Assembly (NCBI GenBank): GCA_964393035.1
Contig: CAYMRX010000007.1
Coordinates: 1-64,000 of the forward strand
Length of the DNA stretch: 64,000 nucleotides
Origin: Tabrizicola_A sp964393035
GTDB taxonomy: Bacteria; Pseudomonadota; Alphaproteobacteria; Rhodobacterales; Rhodobacteraceae
Direction: 5' to 3'
How positions within the stretch are numbered: the first letter of the stretch is position 1; every line of letters begins with the position of its first letter. Of this stretch, positions 14,977 through 23,289 are shown piece after piece. The translations under genes and the position numbers were made by a program. The notes below the pieces were generated by a model. It had not been told where the DNA came from and made no database searches. It saw nothing but the letters and a program-made list of their open reading frames with translations.

Positions 14977-16799
14977 TCTTCGATCCAGAAAGTTTCGGGG
15001 TTGAACCCAGGGTAGAAGCCATAAAGCGGCAGGCGATCAGGGTAATGCAACCGCGCGTCATGGGCAATGAGGTCGCGATCAGCATACCACATCGGCACCA
15101 CATAACGCCCGGCCGTCAGCAAACGGTCAAGCGCCATGGTGGCATCCTTGAATCCGTCAGGGTCGGTGGCGGTCAGCATCTTGTCGATCATCGCATCCAC
15201 CGCGGCCGATTCTATGCCGGGCAGATTGCGCGAACCGGGCTGGCCGGCCTGTTCCGCGCCCCAATACAGCCGCTGTTCATTGCCCGGCGACAGGCTGAGC
15301 GCGCGCAGGATATAGGTCATGTCAAACTGGAACGCATTGACCCGCTCTTTGTACATCGCGGCATCCACCGTCTGCACCCGCGCGAAAATGCCCAAACGCT
15401 TCAGCGCCTCGATATAGATGTTGGCGGTGGCGATCATGTCGTCCGAGCCGTTTTGCAGCAGGATTTCGAACGAGAACGGCACGCCGGCCGCATTGACAAG
15501 CTGGCCGTTGGTCACCGTCCACCCGGCTTGTTCCAAAAGGGCCATCGCCTGACGCAGGTTCTTGCGATTGGCCTCGGAGCCATCGGAGACCGGCAGGCTA
15601 TAGCCCTCCAGCGTGCCGGGCAGAAGATCGGCCGCATAGGGTTGCAACAGGGCGCGCACCTTGTCATTGGCCGGGGCCGCAACGTCGCCCGACAAGGGCG
15701 AGTTCGCGAAATAGGACGAAATCCGCGGCAGCGCCCCGGCATTGAGGGTGGAGTTCACCAGTTCAAAATTGAAAGCGAGGATCATCGCCTCGCGCACCCG
15801 CCAATCGGCGAAAAGCGGCGAGCGGGTGTTCATCGCAAACCCTTCAACCCCCGCCGGGCGCTGGTGCGGCAGCGAGGCCAGCGTCACCTTGCCTTCGGTC
15901 ACGGCGGGATAATCGAAATTCACCTGCCATTTTGCCGGGTTGGTTTCACGCCACAGCATTTCTTCGCCAGCCCGGAAGGCCTCGAACACCGTGGCGGCAG
16001 AGCCGAAATATTCCACCCGGATTTCGGCCAGATTGTTCAGACCGCGATTGAAGGGCAGATCCTTGCCCCACCATGTCGGGTTTTGGGCATAGGTGATCGA
16101 CTGGCCGGGTTTTGCCTCCAGCACGATATAGGGGCCGGAACCGATCGGCGCGATCAGGGTCGTCTCGTCAAAGGCCCTGCCTTCCCATTGCGCCTTTTTC
16201 AGCACCGGGCGCATGCCAAGGATCAGCGGCAATTCGCGGTCTGCGGTGTTGAAGGTGAAGCGCACAGAGCGCGGGCCGGTCACCTCGGCGCGGGCGATCT
16301 TCTTCCATGCATTCTGGTAGCGCGGGCTGCCAAGCGTGCCCAGCGTCTCAAAGGACCACAGCACATCCTCCACCGTGACGGGCGTGCCGTCAGAGAATTT
16401 TGCCTGTTCGCGCAGGGTAAACTCGACATAGCTGCGGGCCGCATCGGTATCGACCGATTCGGCCAAAAGACCGTAAAGCGTGAACGGTTCGTCGATGGAG
16501 CGGCCCATCAGGCTTTCCACCGTCAGGGATCCCAACTGGCCGGGGGCCTGCCCCTTGAGGATATAGGGGTTCAGCGAATCGAATCCCCCCGATTCGCCCA
16601 AGACCAGCCGGCCGCCCTTTGGCGCATCGGGGTTGGCATAGGGCAGGGACACAAAATCGGGTGGAAGTGCCGGGGCACCATACATAGCTATGCCATGTGA
16701 CGGCTGCCCTTGGGCCTTTTGTGCAAAGACCGATGGGCCGACGAAAGCCAAACTTCCGGCTAGGGCCAGTGTGCAGAGCCGGGTCATTCCCTGTTTCAT
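14973..16799 (-). CDS. Peptide ABC transporter substrate-binding protein (SBP_bac_5)
   Basis: A 608-residue periplasmic solute-binding protein of the oligopeptide/nickel family 5, closest in style to YejA. The signal peptide runs to a VFAQ cleavage site near residue 26. The family signature lies in the first third (ESLMGRSIDEPFTLYGLLAE, then FTLREQAKFSDGTPVTVEDVLWSF), and a C-terminal domain contains MWYADRDLIAHDARL. No permease or ATPase genes lie next to it in this window, so it may serve a transporter encoded elsewhere. Its stop overlaps the start of the entericidin-like gene. Substrate probably a peptide, by family only. Confidence 0.9.
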   Translation of the reverse strand: MKQGMTRLCTLALAGSLAFVGPSVFAQKAQGQPSHGIAMYGAPALPPDFVSLPYANPDAPKGGRLVLGESGGFDSLNPYILKGQAPGQLGSLTVESLMGRSIDEPFTLYGLLAESVDTDAARSYVEFTLREQAKFSDGTPVTVEDVLWSFETLGTLGSPRYQNAWKKIARAEVTGPRSVRFTFNTADRELPLILGMRPVLKKAQWEGRAFDETTLIAPIGSGPYIVLEAKPGQSITYAQNPTWWGKDLPFNRGLNNLAEIRVEYFGSAATVFEAFRAGEEMLWRETNPAKWQVNFDYPAVTEGKVTLASLPHQRPAGVEGFAMNTRSPLFADWRVREAMILAFNFELVNSTLNAGALPRISSYFANSPLSGDVAAPANDKVRALLQPYAADLLPGTLEGYSLPVSDGSEANRKNLRQAMALLEQAGWTVTNGQLVNAAGVPFSFEILLQNGSDDMIATANIYIEALKRLGIFARVQTVDAAMYKERVNAFQFDMTYILRALSLSPGNEQRLYWGAEQAGQPGSRNLPGIESAAVDAMIDKMLTATDPDGFKDATMALDRLLTAGRYVVPMWYADRDLIAHDARLHYPDRLPLYGFYPGFNPETFWIEE

Positions 16800-16875
16800 T
16801 CCAGCAACAATCCTCTCTTGGCGGGGCTTATCCCCCCTTCCTACGCGGGGTTTCTTGGCAATTCAAACTTTTAGC

Positions 16876-16904
16876 TTGGATCACCCTGCGAGGGGGGATA
16901 TAAG
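16876..16904 (+). promoter_or_regulatory. Promoter of candidate small RNA
   Basis: TTGGAT (16876-16881), a 17-base spacer and TATAAG (16899-16904) form a good sigma-70-like promoter. No open frame follows, but a strong terminator lies about 55 bases downstream. Confidence 0.55.
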
Positions 16905-16910
16905 AAGGGC

Positions 16911-16987
16911 ACTGCTCGATAGGTTTCTTGCCTGTATGAAACCTGCCTCAACGACTTAACGCCGGCTTCGCGCCGGCGTTTTTTTTT
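16911..16987 (+). ncRNA. Candidate small RNA, about 75 nt
   Basis: Between the predicted start near 16911 and the T run ending at 16987 the RNA would have a hairpin AGGTTTC-N10-GAAACCT (16921-16944), an unpaired ACTTAACG-like stretch, and a terminator with nine U residues. No reading frame of coding quality is present. The whole 16800-17210 gap (about 410 bases) between the divergent peptide-binding protein and bdhA otherwise holds nothing I can assign. Size and shape suit an Hfq-type trans-acting sRNA. This is prediction only. Confidence 0.5.
16958..16987 (+). terminator. Strong rho-independent terminator
   Basis: AACGCCGGC (16958-16966) pairs with GCCGGCGTT (16972-16980) around TTCGC, followed by a run of nine T (16979-16987). 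No protein-coding gene on the plus strand precedes it, which supports a small RNA. Confidence 0.9.
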
Positions 16988-17210
16988 GCGCGCGCCGATA
17001 TGCCCTGATCTGGTCAACGCATGTATTGGCCCGGATTGGGGCCTGGGCATCGCGGCAACTGCGGGAAACTCTGGTTTCGAAGATGGTCACGGACATCGGG
17101 GCTGAACGGGCAGGGGGCCACCTTGGCGGCCCGATTTCCGGGTGTTTTCGCGGTGGTGACGGCCGCTGAATTGATTATGCTGTGGCGCAGAAACAATTGG
17201 GGTTTGGGCC

Positions 17211-17981
17211 ATGTTGGCAGGCAAGACGGCGGTGGTGACGGGGTCGAATTCGGGAATCGGTCTGGGTGTGGCCGAAGAACTGGCACGGGCCGGGGCGGAT
17301 GTGGTGTTGAACAGCTTCACCGACCGGGCCGAAGACCACGAGCTGGCCGCCGATCTGGCGCATCGCCACCGCGTCAAGGTCCGCTACATTGCCGCCGACA
17401 TGTCGCAAGCCGACGCCTGCCGGGCGCTGATCGCCAAGGCCGGCACCTGCGATATTCTGGTGAACAACGCAGGCATCCAGCATGTCGCGCCGGTCGATGA
17501 GTTTCCGGTCGACAAATGGAACCTCATTCTGGCGATCAACCTGTCCTCGGCCTTCCACACCGCCGCCGCCGCGCTGCCCTTGATGCGCGCAAAGGGCTGG
17601 GGGCGGGTCATCAACATCGCCTCGGCCCATGGGCTGACCGCCAGCCCCTTCAAATCGGCCTATATCGCGGCCAAACATGGGGTCGTGGGCCTGTCCAAGA
17701 CCATCGCGCTGGAGACGGCCGGGCAGGGGATCACCTGCAATGCCATCTGCCCCGGCTATGTGCTGACGCCTTTGGTCGAGGCGCAGATCCCCGACCAGAT
17801 GAAGGTGCATGGGATGGACCGCGACACGGTGATCCGCGATGTGATGCTGCTGCGCCAGCCCAGCCGTCAGTTCGCCACCACCGAACAGATCGGCGGCACG
17901 GTGACCTATCTGTGCAGCCCCTATGCCGATCAGGTGACCGGCACCACGATTTCGGTCGATGGCGGCTGGACGGCGCTGTAA
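17211..17981 (+). CDS. bdhA: 3-hydroxybutyrate dehydrogenase
   Basis: A short-chain dehydrogenase of 256 residues that interconverts 3-hydroxybutyrate and acetoacetate with NAD, in polyhydroxybutyrate/ketone metabolism. Visible are the cofactor loop TGSNSGIG, LVNNAGIQHVAPVDEFP, the catalytic Ser in NIASAHG, and Tyr/Lys in YIAAKHG. The stretches QHVAPVDEFP and NAICPGYVLTPLVE are typical of BdhA rather than general SDRs. The start at 17211 follows TTTGGGCC. It is monocistronic, and no PHB genes are adjacent. Confidence 0.93.
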   Translation: MLAGKTAVVTGSNSGIGLGVAEELARAGADVVLNSFTDRAEDHELAADLAHRHRVKVRYIAADMSQADACRALIAKAGTCDILVNNAGIQHVAPVDEFPVDKWNLILAINLSSAFHTAAAALPLMRAKGWGRVINIASAHGLTASPFKSAYIAAKHGVVGLSKTIALETAGQGITCNAICPGYVLTPLVEAQIPDQMKVHGMDRDTVIRDVMLLRQPSRQFATTEQIGGTVTYLCSPYADQVTGTTISVDGGWTAL

Positions 17982-18010
17982 GCGCCCGCGATTTTCGCCG
18001 AAACATCGGG

Positions 18011-18700
18011 CTAGCGGGCGGCGAGGGCGTTTTGCAGCTGATCCTTGGAGGCGGGATAGACAAGACCTGCCGAAACGATCAGCTTCACCGCCTCATCCGC
18101 CTTGAGATCCAGCACGATCACGTCGCGTTCCGGCACGAAGATCAGAAAACCCGAGGTCAAGGGCGTCAGCCCGATGAAGACGGCCACCATACCCTCGCCA
18201 TTCGGCAGCTTTGCGGCGATCTCGCCCTTGGGTTTGGTCGCGACCATCCCGACCGCCCAATAGCCCTCGCGAGGAAACTCCACGAGGCAGGTGCGGTCAA
18301 AGCTCTTTTCCTTTTTGGTGAAGAAGGTTTCGGTGATCTGCTTCACGCCGGAATAGACCGAACGCACCAGAGGAACCCGATCCACCATATCCTCGGTCTT
18401 GCGCATCACCGACCGGCCGATCAGCCCGCGCGCGAGCCAGCCCACGATGGCGGTGGCCACCAGAAAGACCAAAACCCCAACCCCGCGCACCGGGAAATTC
18501 GCCTCCGGGCCGAAATAGCGTTCCACCAGCGCCTCGGGTTGATAGGCGGTGGGGATCAGGGGCAGAATCCAGCCGTCAATCCAGCCGATGACGCCCCAGA
18601 CGACATAGATCGTCAGCCCCACCGGCAAGACGACGACAAGCCCTGTCAGAAAAGACGCCCTCAGGGCGGCGAGGATGGAACGGCGGGGGTCTTCGGACAT
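18011..18700 (-). CDS. DUF502 family membrane protein
   Basis: A 229-residue inner-membrane protein with two hydrophobic segments (about 14-40 and 72-95) followed by a soluble domain with the DUF502 landmarks: VPLVRSVYSGVKQ, VEFPREGYWAVGMVA and FIGLTPLTSGFLIFVP. The family is widespread in bacteria and plants (LCV-like) but has no established biochemical role. It stands alone between bdhA (convergent) and psuG (same strand, 33-base gap), so it may be transcribed as the last gene after psuK-psuG. Confidence 0.88.
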   Translation of the reverse strand: MSEDPRRSILAALRASFLTGLVVVLPVGLTIYVVWGVIGWIDGWILPLIPTAYQPEALVERYFGPEANFPVRGVGVLVFLVATAIVGWLARGLIGRSVMRKTEDMVDRVPLVRSVYSGVKQITETFFTKKEKSFDRTCLVEFPREGYWAVGMVATKPKGEIAAKLPNGEGMVAVFIGLTPLTSGFLIFVPERDVIVLDLKADEAVKLIVSAGLVYPASKDQLQNALAAR

Positions 18701-18733
18701 GGGGCCTCCTGTGCGCGCGCCGCCACTCTACGG

Positions 18734-19654
18734 TCAGCGCATGGCTTTCGCAATCGCCGCGCCCAGCCGCGCATTTGACAGCACAAGAGCGATGTTTGAC
18801 GCCAGCGAGCGGCCCTCGGTGATCTGGAAGATGCGGTCCAGAAGGAAGGGCGTCACCTCTTTGGCGCTGATGCCTTGGGCTTCCGCCTCCACCAAAGCGG
18901 CCTCGATGGCCGGGGTGATGTCTTCGCGCGGAATTTCCGCCTCGGCCGGGATCGGGTTTGCCACGAGTTGCCCGCCCGGCAGGCCCAGCAGCCCCCGCAT
19001 CTGGTGGGCGGCGGCGATCTCGCGCGGGTCATCCATCCGCAAAGGCGCTTTCAGCCCCGAGGAGCGCGACCAGAAGGCCGGAAATTCATCCTGACCAAAG
19101 GCGATGACCGGCACGCCTTGGGTTTCCAGCACTTCCAGCGTTTTGGGCAGGTCAAGAATGGCCTTGGCCCCGGCGGCAACCACGGTCACCGGGGTCGCCG
19201 CCAGTTCCATCAGATCGGCAGAGATGTCGAACGAGGTTTCCGCCCCGCGATGCACCCCGCCGATGCCGCCCGTCGCAAAAACCTTGATGCCCGCCAGATG
19301 GGCGCAGATCATGGTGGCGGCCACGGTTGTGGCCCCGATGCCCCCGGTGGCAAGGCAGGCCGCCAGATCGGCACGGCTCAGCTTGGCGACATGGGCGGCT
19401 TGCCCCAGCCGGTCCAGTTCCGCCTCGGTCAAACCGATGTGAATCTGCCCGTCCATGATGGCGATGGTCGCAGGCACCGCACCATGGGCGCGGATTTCCG
19501 CCTCCACCGCGCGGGCGGCCTCAACGTTTTGCGGAAACGGCATGCCATGGGTGATGATGGTGCTTTCCAAAGCCACGATCGGCGCCCCGGCGGCGCGGGC
19601 CTTGGCAACTTCGGGCGAAAAGGCGAGGGGCAGGGTGGGGGGCAGGGCGGTCAT
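18734..19654 (-). CDS. psuG: Pseudouridine-5'-phosphate glycosidase
   Basis: PsuG splits pseudouridine 5'-phosphate into uracil and ribose 5-phosphate. The 306-residue protein has the family blocks VALESTIITHGMPFPQN near the N-terminus, RADLAACLATGGIGATTVAATM, FATGGIGGVHRGAE, DLMELAATPVTVVAAGAKAI and the C-terminal TPFLLDRI. Length is standard. The ATG overlaps the stop of the upstream kinase by 4 bases (ATGA), so the two act as a unit for pseudouridine salvage. Cytoplasmic. Confidence 0.95.
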   Translation of the reverse strand: MTALPPTLPLAFSPEVAKARAAGAPIVALESTIITHGMPFPQNVEAARAVEAEIRAHGAVPATIAIMDGQIHIGLTEAELDRLGQAAHVAKLSRADLAACLATGGIGATTVAATMICAHLAGIKVFATGGIGGVHRGAETSFDISADLMELAATPVTVVAAGAKAILDLPKTLEVLETQGVPVIAFGQDEFPAFWSRSSGLKAPLRMDDPREIAAAHQMRGLLGLPGGQLVANPIPAEAEIPREDITPAIEAALVEAEAQGISAKEVTPFLLDRIFQITEGRSLASNIALVLSNARLGAAIAKAMR

Positions 19655-20541
19655 GATCCGATTTCTCCAGAAACATAAGTGGCAGCGGCCATGAGCGCCT
19701 GCGCGAGGGCTGCGGCGCGGTCGGCCCCGCCCCGCTCGGCCACGATATGGGCCGCCATGAAGGTGTCGCCCGCGCCGGTGACACGCGCCACCATCACCGG
19801 CGGCGGCGCGTCGGAAATCACGCCAAGCCCTGCGCTGCCTTCGGCACAGGCCTTGCCGCCATTGGTCACCAAAACCCGGCCCGCGCCGCGCGCCAGCAGG
19901 GCCTCGGCCGCGGCGGCCGCGGTCTCGGCATGGCCCCGGGTCAGCAGATTGGCTTCCTCAAGGTTCACATAAAGCGTCGCGCGCGGGTGTTTCAGCAAGG
20001 GCAGCAGGCGTTCCGCCTTGCCGGGACTGGCCGGAGCAACCCGCAGATCGGCGGCGGCGAACAAAGGTGAGACAGCGATCTCGGCCAAAAGCGCCTCGGT
20101 CAGATTGCCATCAAGCGCAATCAACCCCGCCCAAGGCGCTGCCTCAGACCCGAGCGCGCCATTGGACAGGGGCCGCAAGATCTTGTCGCCCGCCGCCTCC
20201 AGAGAATGGGCGTCGGCAATGGCCGCGATCAACCCGTTCGCGCCCTCCACCGCCATATAGCGGTCAGTCGGCAGATCGTCCGAGCGATAGGCATGGTCGG
20301 TCGCAAGCCCCATGCGGGCACAGGCGGCGATCAACTCGTCGCCCTCGGCATCGCGGCCGATCGCGGTCAGGATCGCAGGCGTCAGGCCAAACCGCGCCAG
20401 CGTCATGGCGATGTTCATGGCAACACCCCCCGGCAGCCGGGTGATGCGCCCGGGCACATCGGAGCCAAGCCGCATCGAGGCGGGCGAGCGGCCGATGATG
20501 TCCCACAGGATAGAGCCGATACAGAGGATGTCAGGTTGCAT
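19651..20541 (-). CDS. psuK: PfkB-family kinase, probable pseudouridine kinase
   Basis: A 296-residue ribokinase-fold enzyme. The N-terminus reads CIGSILWDIIGR, with the sugar-binding GGVAMNIAMTLARFG, and the C-terminal PfkB signature is VTGAGDTFMAAHI with the catalytic Asp. Coupling to psuG by a 4-base overlap makes pseudouridine the likely substrate (phosphorylation to pseudouridine 5'-phosphate); the family alone would not decide this. It is first gene of the unit. Upstream lies the long inverted repeat at 20591-20676. Confidence 0.88.
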   Translation of the reverse strand: MQPDILCIGSILWDIIGRSPASMRLGSDVPGRITRLPGGVAMNIAMTLARFGLTPAILTAIGRDAEGDELIAACARMGLATDHAYRSDDLPTDRYMAVEGANGLIAAIADAHSLEAAGDKILRPLSNGALGSEAAPWAGLIALDGNLTEALLAEIAVSPLFAAADLRVAPASPGKAERLLPLLKHPRATLYVNLEEANLLTRGHAETAAAAAEALLARGAGRVLVTNGGKACAEGSAGLGVISDAPPPVMVARVTGAGDTFMAAHIVAERGGADRAAALAQALMAAATYVSGEIGS

Positions 20542-20590
20542 GGCCTTTCATCGCCCAAGGCCCCGCCGCGCGCAAGGTGGCAATGTCGCG

Positions 20591-20676
20591 GCCTCCGGCG
20601 GGAGTATTTGGCAAGGCGCAAATGCAAAGGAACAGGCTTCAGGATTTGCGCCTTTTGAAATACTCCCGCCGGAGGC
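20591..20676. repeat. Long nested inverted repeat
   Basis: The outer arms (19 bases, starting GCCTCCGGCGGGAGTATTT at 20591 and ending 20676) are perfect reverse complements. Inner arms AAGGCGCAAAT (20613) and ATTTGCGCCTT (20644) also pair. The element resembles the CAAATAT-CC-CGGGGG stretches at 32320 and 40470, so it is probably one of a dispersed intergenic family. It lies between divergent psuK and rpsB. Confidence 0.75.
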
Positions 20677-20716
20677 GCCGCGGGCAGGGCAGGGCAGATG
20701 TTTTGCCAAATCGCCC

Positions 20717-20745
20717 TTGCAGCGCGGAGTAAAGCCGGATAAGGA
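20717..20745 (+). promoter_or_regulatory. Putative rpsB promoter
   Basis: TTGCAG (20717-20722), 17 bases, TAAGGA (20740-20745). It leaves a leader of about 109 bases before rpsB containing a CGCAC/GTGCG stem near 20750. Ribosomal protein S2 controls its own leader in other bacteria; whether this leader does so cannot be judged by eye. Confidence 0.35.
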
Positions 20746-20861
20746 GCGCGCACTTCACAGGTGCGGCTTGGGCTTACCGGGGAGAAATCCCGTCATGTCC
20801 GCCGGTTGGGGGCAACCCTGAAGACGGCCGCGCCAAGGTTTAAACCGGAAAAGGAAAAGAC

Positions 20862-21617
20862 ATGGCTCTTCCCGAGTTCTCCATGCGTCAGCTGTTGGAA
20901 GCTGGCGTTCACTACGGCCACCAGACCCAGCGTTGGAACCCGCGCATGGGCGAGTATATCTACGGTGACCGCAACGGCATCCATATCCTCGACCTGACCC
21001 AGACCGTCCCGATGCTGGACGCCGCTCTGAAGGTCGTGCGCGACACCGTCGCCAAGGGCGGCCGCATCCTGTTCGTCGGCACCAAGCGTCAGGCGCAAAA
21101 GCCGGTCGCCGAAGCCGCTGAGAAATGCGCGCAGTATTTCATGAACCACCGCTGGCTCGGTGGCACGCTGACAAACTGGCAGACCGTGTCGAAGTCGATC
21201 CAGCGTCTGAAGCACATCGACGAAGTTCTGGGCGCGGGCGGCGAAGGCCTGACCAAGAAAGAGCGTCTGATGATGGAACGCGATCAGGCCAAGCTGCAGG
21301 CCTCGCTGGGTGGCATCCGCGAAATGGGCGGCACCCCGGACCTCTTGTTCGTGATCGACGTTGGCAAGGAAGACCTCGCCATTCTTGAAGCGCAAAAGCT
21401 GGGCATCCCGGTTGTCGGCATCGTCGACACCAACTGCTCGCCCAAGGGCGTTGACTATGTCATCCCCGGCAACGACGACGCGGCCCGCGCCATTGCTCTG
21501 TACTGCGACCTGATCGCCCGTGCAGCTCTGGACGGCATGTCGGCCCAGATGGGCGCGGCTGGCGTTGACCTTGGCGCTTTGGAAGAAGCTCCGGCCGAGG
21601 AAGCTGCCGAGGCCTGA
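20862..21617 (+). CDS. rpsB: 30S ribosomal protein S2
   Basis: S2 binds the back of the 30S subunit between head and body. The 251-residue protein shows all family blocks: MRQLLEAGVHYGHQTQRWNP, FVGTKRQAQ, VAEAAEKCAQYFMNHRWLGG, TNWQTVSKSI and DTNCSPKGVDYVIPGNDDA. The C-terminus has an acidic/Ala tail after about residue 235. GGAAAAGGAAAAGAC is the ribosome binding region. It is followed 79 bases later by tsf, the near-universal order. Codon use is strongly biased, as expected for a highly expressed gene. Confidence 0.98.
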   Translation: MALPEFSMRQLLEAGVHYGHQTQRWNPRMGEYIYGDRNGIHILDLTQTVPMLDAALKVVRDTVAKGGRILFVGTKRQAQKPVAEAAEKCAQYFMNHRWLGGTLTNWQTVSKSIQRLKHIDEVLGAGGEGLTKKERLMMERDQAKLQASLGGIREMGGTPDLLFVIDVGKEDLAILEAQKLGIPVVGIVDTNCSPKGVDYVIPGNDDAARAIALYCDLIARAALDGMSAQMGAAGVDLGALEEAPAEEAAEA

Positions 21618-21696
21618 TCGGCCTTGTCACGACCATGACATCCGGCGGGGGGAATACTCCCCGCCAATCCATTTCAGGAATTCAGAGGGCTGAAAA

Positions 21697-22608
21697 ATGA
21701 CCGCAATCACCGCTGCAATGGTGAAAGAGCTGCGCGATTCCACCGGCGCAGGCATGATGGACGCCAAAAAGGCGCTGACCGAAAACGACGGCAACATGGA
21801 AGCCGCCGTTGACTGGCTGCGCACCAAGGGTCTGGCGAAAGCCGCCAAGAAAGCCGACCGCGTCGCCGCAGAGGGCCTCGTGGGCGTCGCCGTGTCGAAC
21901 GGCAAGGGCGTGGCTGTCGAGATCAACTCGGAAACCGACTTTGTCGCCAAGAACGCCGATTTCCAGGCGCTGGTGCGTGAAGTCGCCAAGGTCGCGCTGA
22001 GCGCGGGCGACTCGGTCGAGGTGGTCAAAGCTGCCCACCTGAACGGCAAGTCGGTCGACGAAACCATTCAGGAAACCATCGCTCGCATCGGCGAGAACAT
22101 GACCTTCCGCCGCATGCACATTCTGGAAGGCGATACCGTTGTGTCCTATGTGCACAACGCCGCTGCGGAAGGCATGGGCAAGATCGGCGTTCTCGTGGCG
22201 CTGAACGGCCCGGCCGCCAAAGCTCAGGAGATCGGCAAGCAGTTCGCGATGCACATCGCGGCAACGAACCCGCTGTCGCTTTCGGAAGCCACCCTTGACC
22301 CGGTTCTGGTCGAGCGTGAACTCGCCGTGCAGACCGCCAAGGCGCTGGAAGAAAACGCCGCCTCGGCCAAGCCGAAGCCCGATGCCGTGATCCACAACAA
22401 CATCATCCCGGGCCGCATGAAGCGCTTCCTGTCGGAAAGCACGCTGATGGGTCAGGCTTTCGTCATCAACCCGGACCTGACCGTCGAAGCCGCCGCAAAA
22501 GAGGCGGGCGTCGAGATCACCGGCTATGCCCGCGTGATGGTTGGCGAAGGTGTCGAGAAGAAAGAAGAAGATTTTGCGGCCGAAGTCGCGAAGATGGTTC
22601 AGGGCTGA
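21697..22608 (+). CDS. tsf: Translation elongation factor Ts
   Basis: EF-Ts recycles EF-Tu by exchanging GDP for GTP. The 303-residue protein begins with the UBA-like domain (MVKELRDSTGAGMMDAKKAL), followed by the two signature segments: GLVGVAV, then VEINSETDFVAKNADF, and later MHIAATNPL. The C-terminal subdomain ends near YARVMVGEGVEKKEEDFAAEV. Length is standard. In operon with rpsB; a terminator follows at 22632. Confidence 0.98.
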   Translation: MTAITAAMVKELRDSTGAGMMDAKKALTENDGNMEAAVDWLRTKGLAKAAKKADRVAAEGLVGVAVSNGKGVAVEINSETDFVAKNADFQALVREVAKVALSAGDSVEVVKAAHLNGKSVDETIQETIARIGENMTFRRMHILEGDTVVSYVHNAAAEGMGKIGVLVALNGPAAKAQEIGKQFAMHIAATNPLSLSEATLDPVLVERELAVQTAKALEENAASAKPKPDAVIHNNIIPGRMKRFLSESTLMGQAFVINPDLTVEAAAKEAGVEITGYARVMVGEGVEKKEEDFAAEVAKMVQG

Positions 22609-22631
22609 GTTCCAGCACCAACGAACACGGC

Positions 22632-22665
22632 AAGGGGCTGGCGGCAACGCTGGCCCCTTTGTCTT
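22632..22665 (+). terminator. Terminator of rpsB-tsf
   Basis: A stem AAGGGG...CCCCTT enclosing TGGCG-GCAA-CGC is followed by TTTGTCTTTT, 24 bases after the tsf stop. Confidence 0.75.
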
Positions 22666-22868
22666 TTGCCACCCACGCGGGTTTGGCTGTGCCGCCCAAC
22701 CAGACCGCTGTACGCGGTTTCAGTGTGGCTAGAAGTGCTATATATTACATAATAAACATTATACGACAATCCGATATGGCGGCCACCGCCCATCAGCGGC
22801 CCCTTCCATTGCCATGAAACGCGGTCGTGGTCTAAGCTTTTCCCATAGAAACCACCCTGGCAGCTTTC

Positions 22869-23186
22869 ATGGACAATTTCATTTCCCGCCTCCTCTTGGC
22901 CTTGGCCCTTTCTGGCAGCATCACCGCAGCGCCCGTTCAGGCCGAGCCGAAAGGTTATTATGAGGTCATCGGCGTCGAAGACGACGACATGCTGAAAATG
23001 CGCGCCGGGCCTGGGGTTGGCTATAATGTCATTGTTGGCCTGCCCAATGGCACTGTCCTGTGGCTCAACAGTTGTGAACGTTCTGGCAACACCAGTTGGT
23101 GCAAGGTTGCGTTGAAACAGGCGCGCGGCCTTAGAGGCTATGTCTCCAGTGCCTATTTGCAAAAGCTGGAGCGCGGCAGTTTCTGA
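22869..23186 (+). CDS. Exported bacterial SH3-domain protein
   Basis: A 105-residue protein with a signal peptide (MDNFISRLLLALALSGSI, cleavage near VQAEP at 24-26) and one SH3_3-type domain. The domain carries the diagnostic LKMRAGPGVGYNVIVGLPNG and a closing WCKV...GLRGYVSSAYL. Two Cys may form a disulfide. Bacterial SH3 domains usually bind peptidoglycan or ligands in the envelope; the partner is unknown. The upstream 22666-22868 region is unusually AT-rich (TATATATTACATAATAAAC) and probably holds the promoter. Confidence 0.85.
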   Translation: MDNFISRLLLALALSGSITAAPVQAEPKGYYEVIGVEDDDMLKMRAGPGVGYNVIVGLPNGTVLWLNSCERSGNTSWCKVALKQARGLRGYVSSAYLQKLERGSF

Positions 23187-23289
23187 CCATTGCCCGAAGA
23201 TCATTCATCCCCGACATTTTATGTCGCTTGTTGCGCTGCGTGGCGCCCTGGTCTGGTCAATCTGGGGGAACAGTCACCGGAGATCCACT

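Noticed and set aside
14835..16700. A 621-residue open frame on the plus strand opposite the peptide-binding protein
   Set aside because: It lies entirely antisense to a well-supported gene, has His/Arg/Gly-rich composition typical of GC-rich shadow frames, and lacks a ribosome site.
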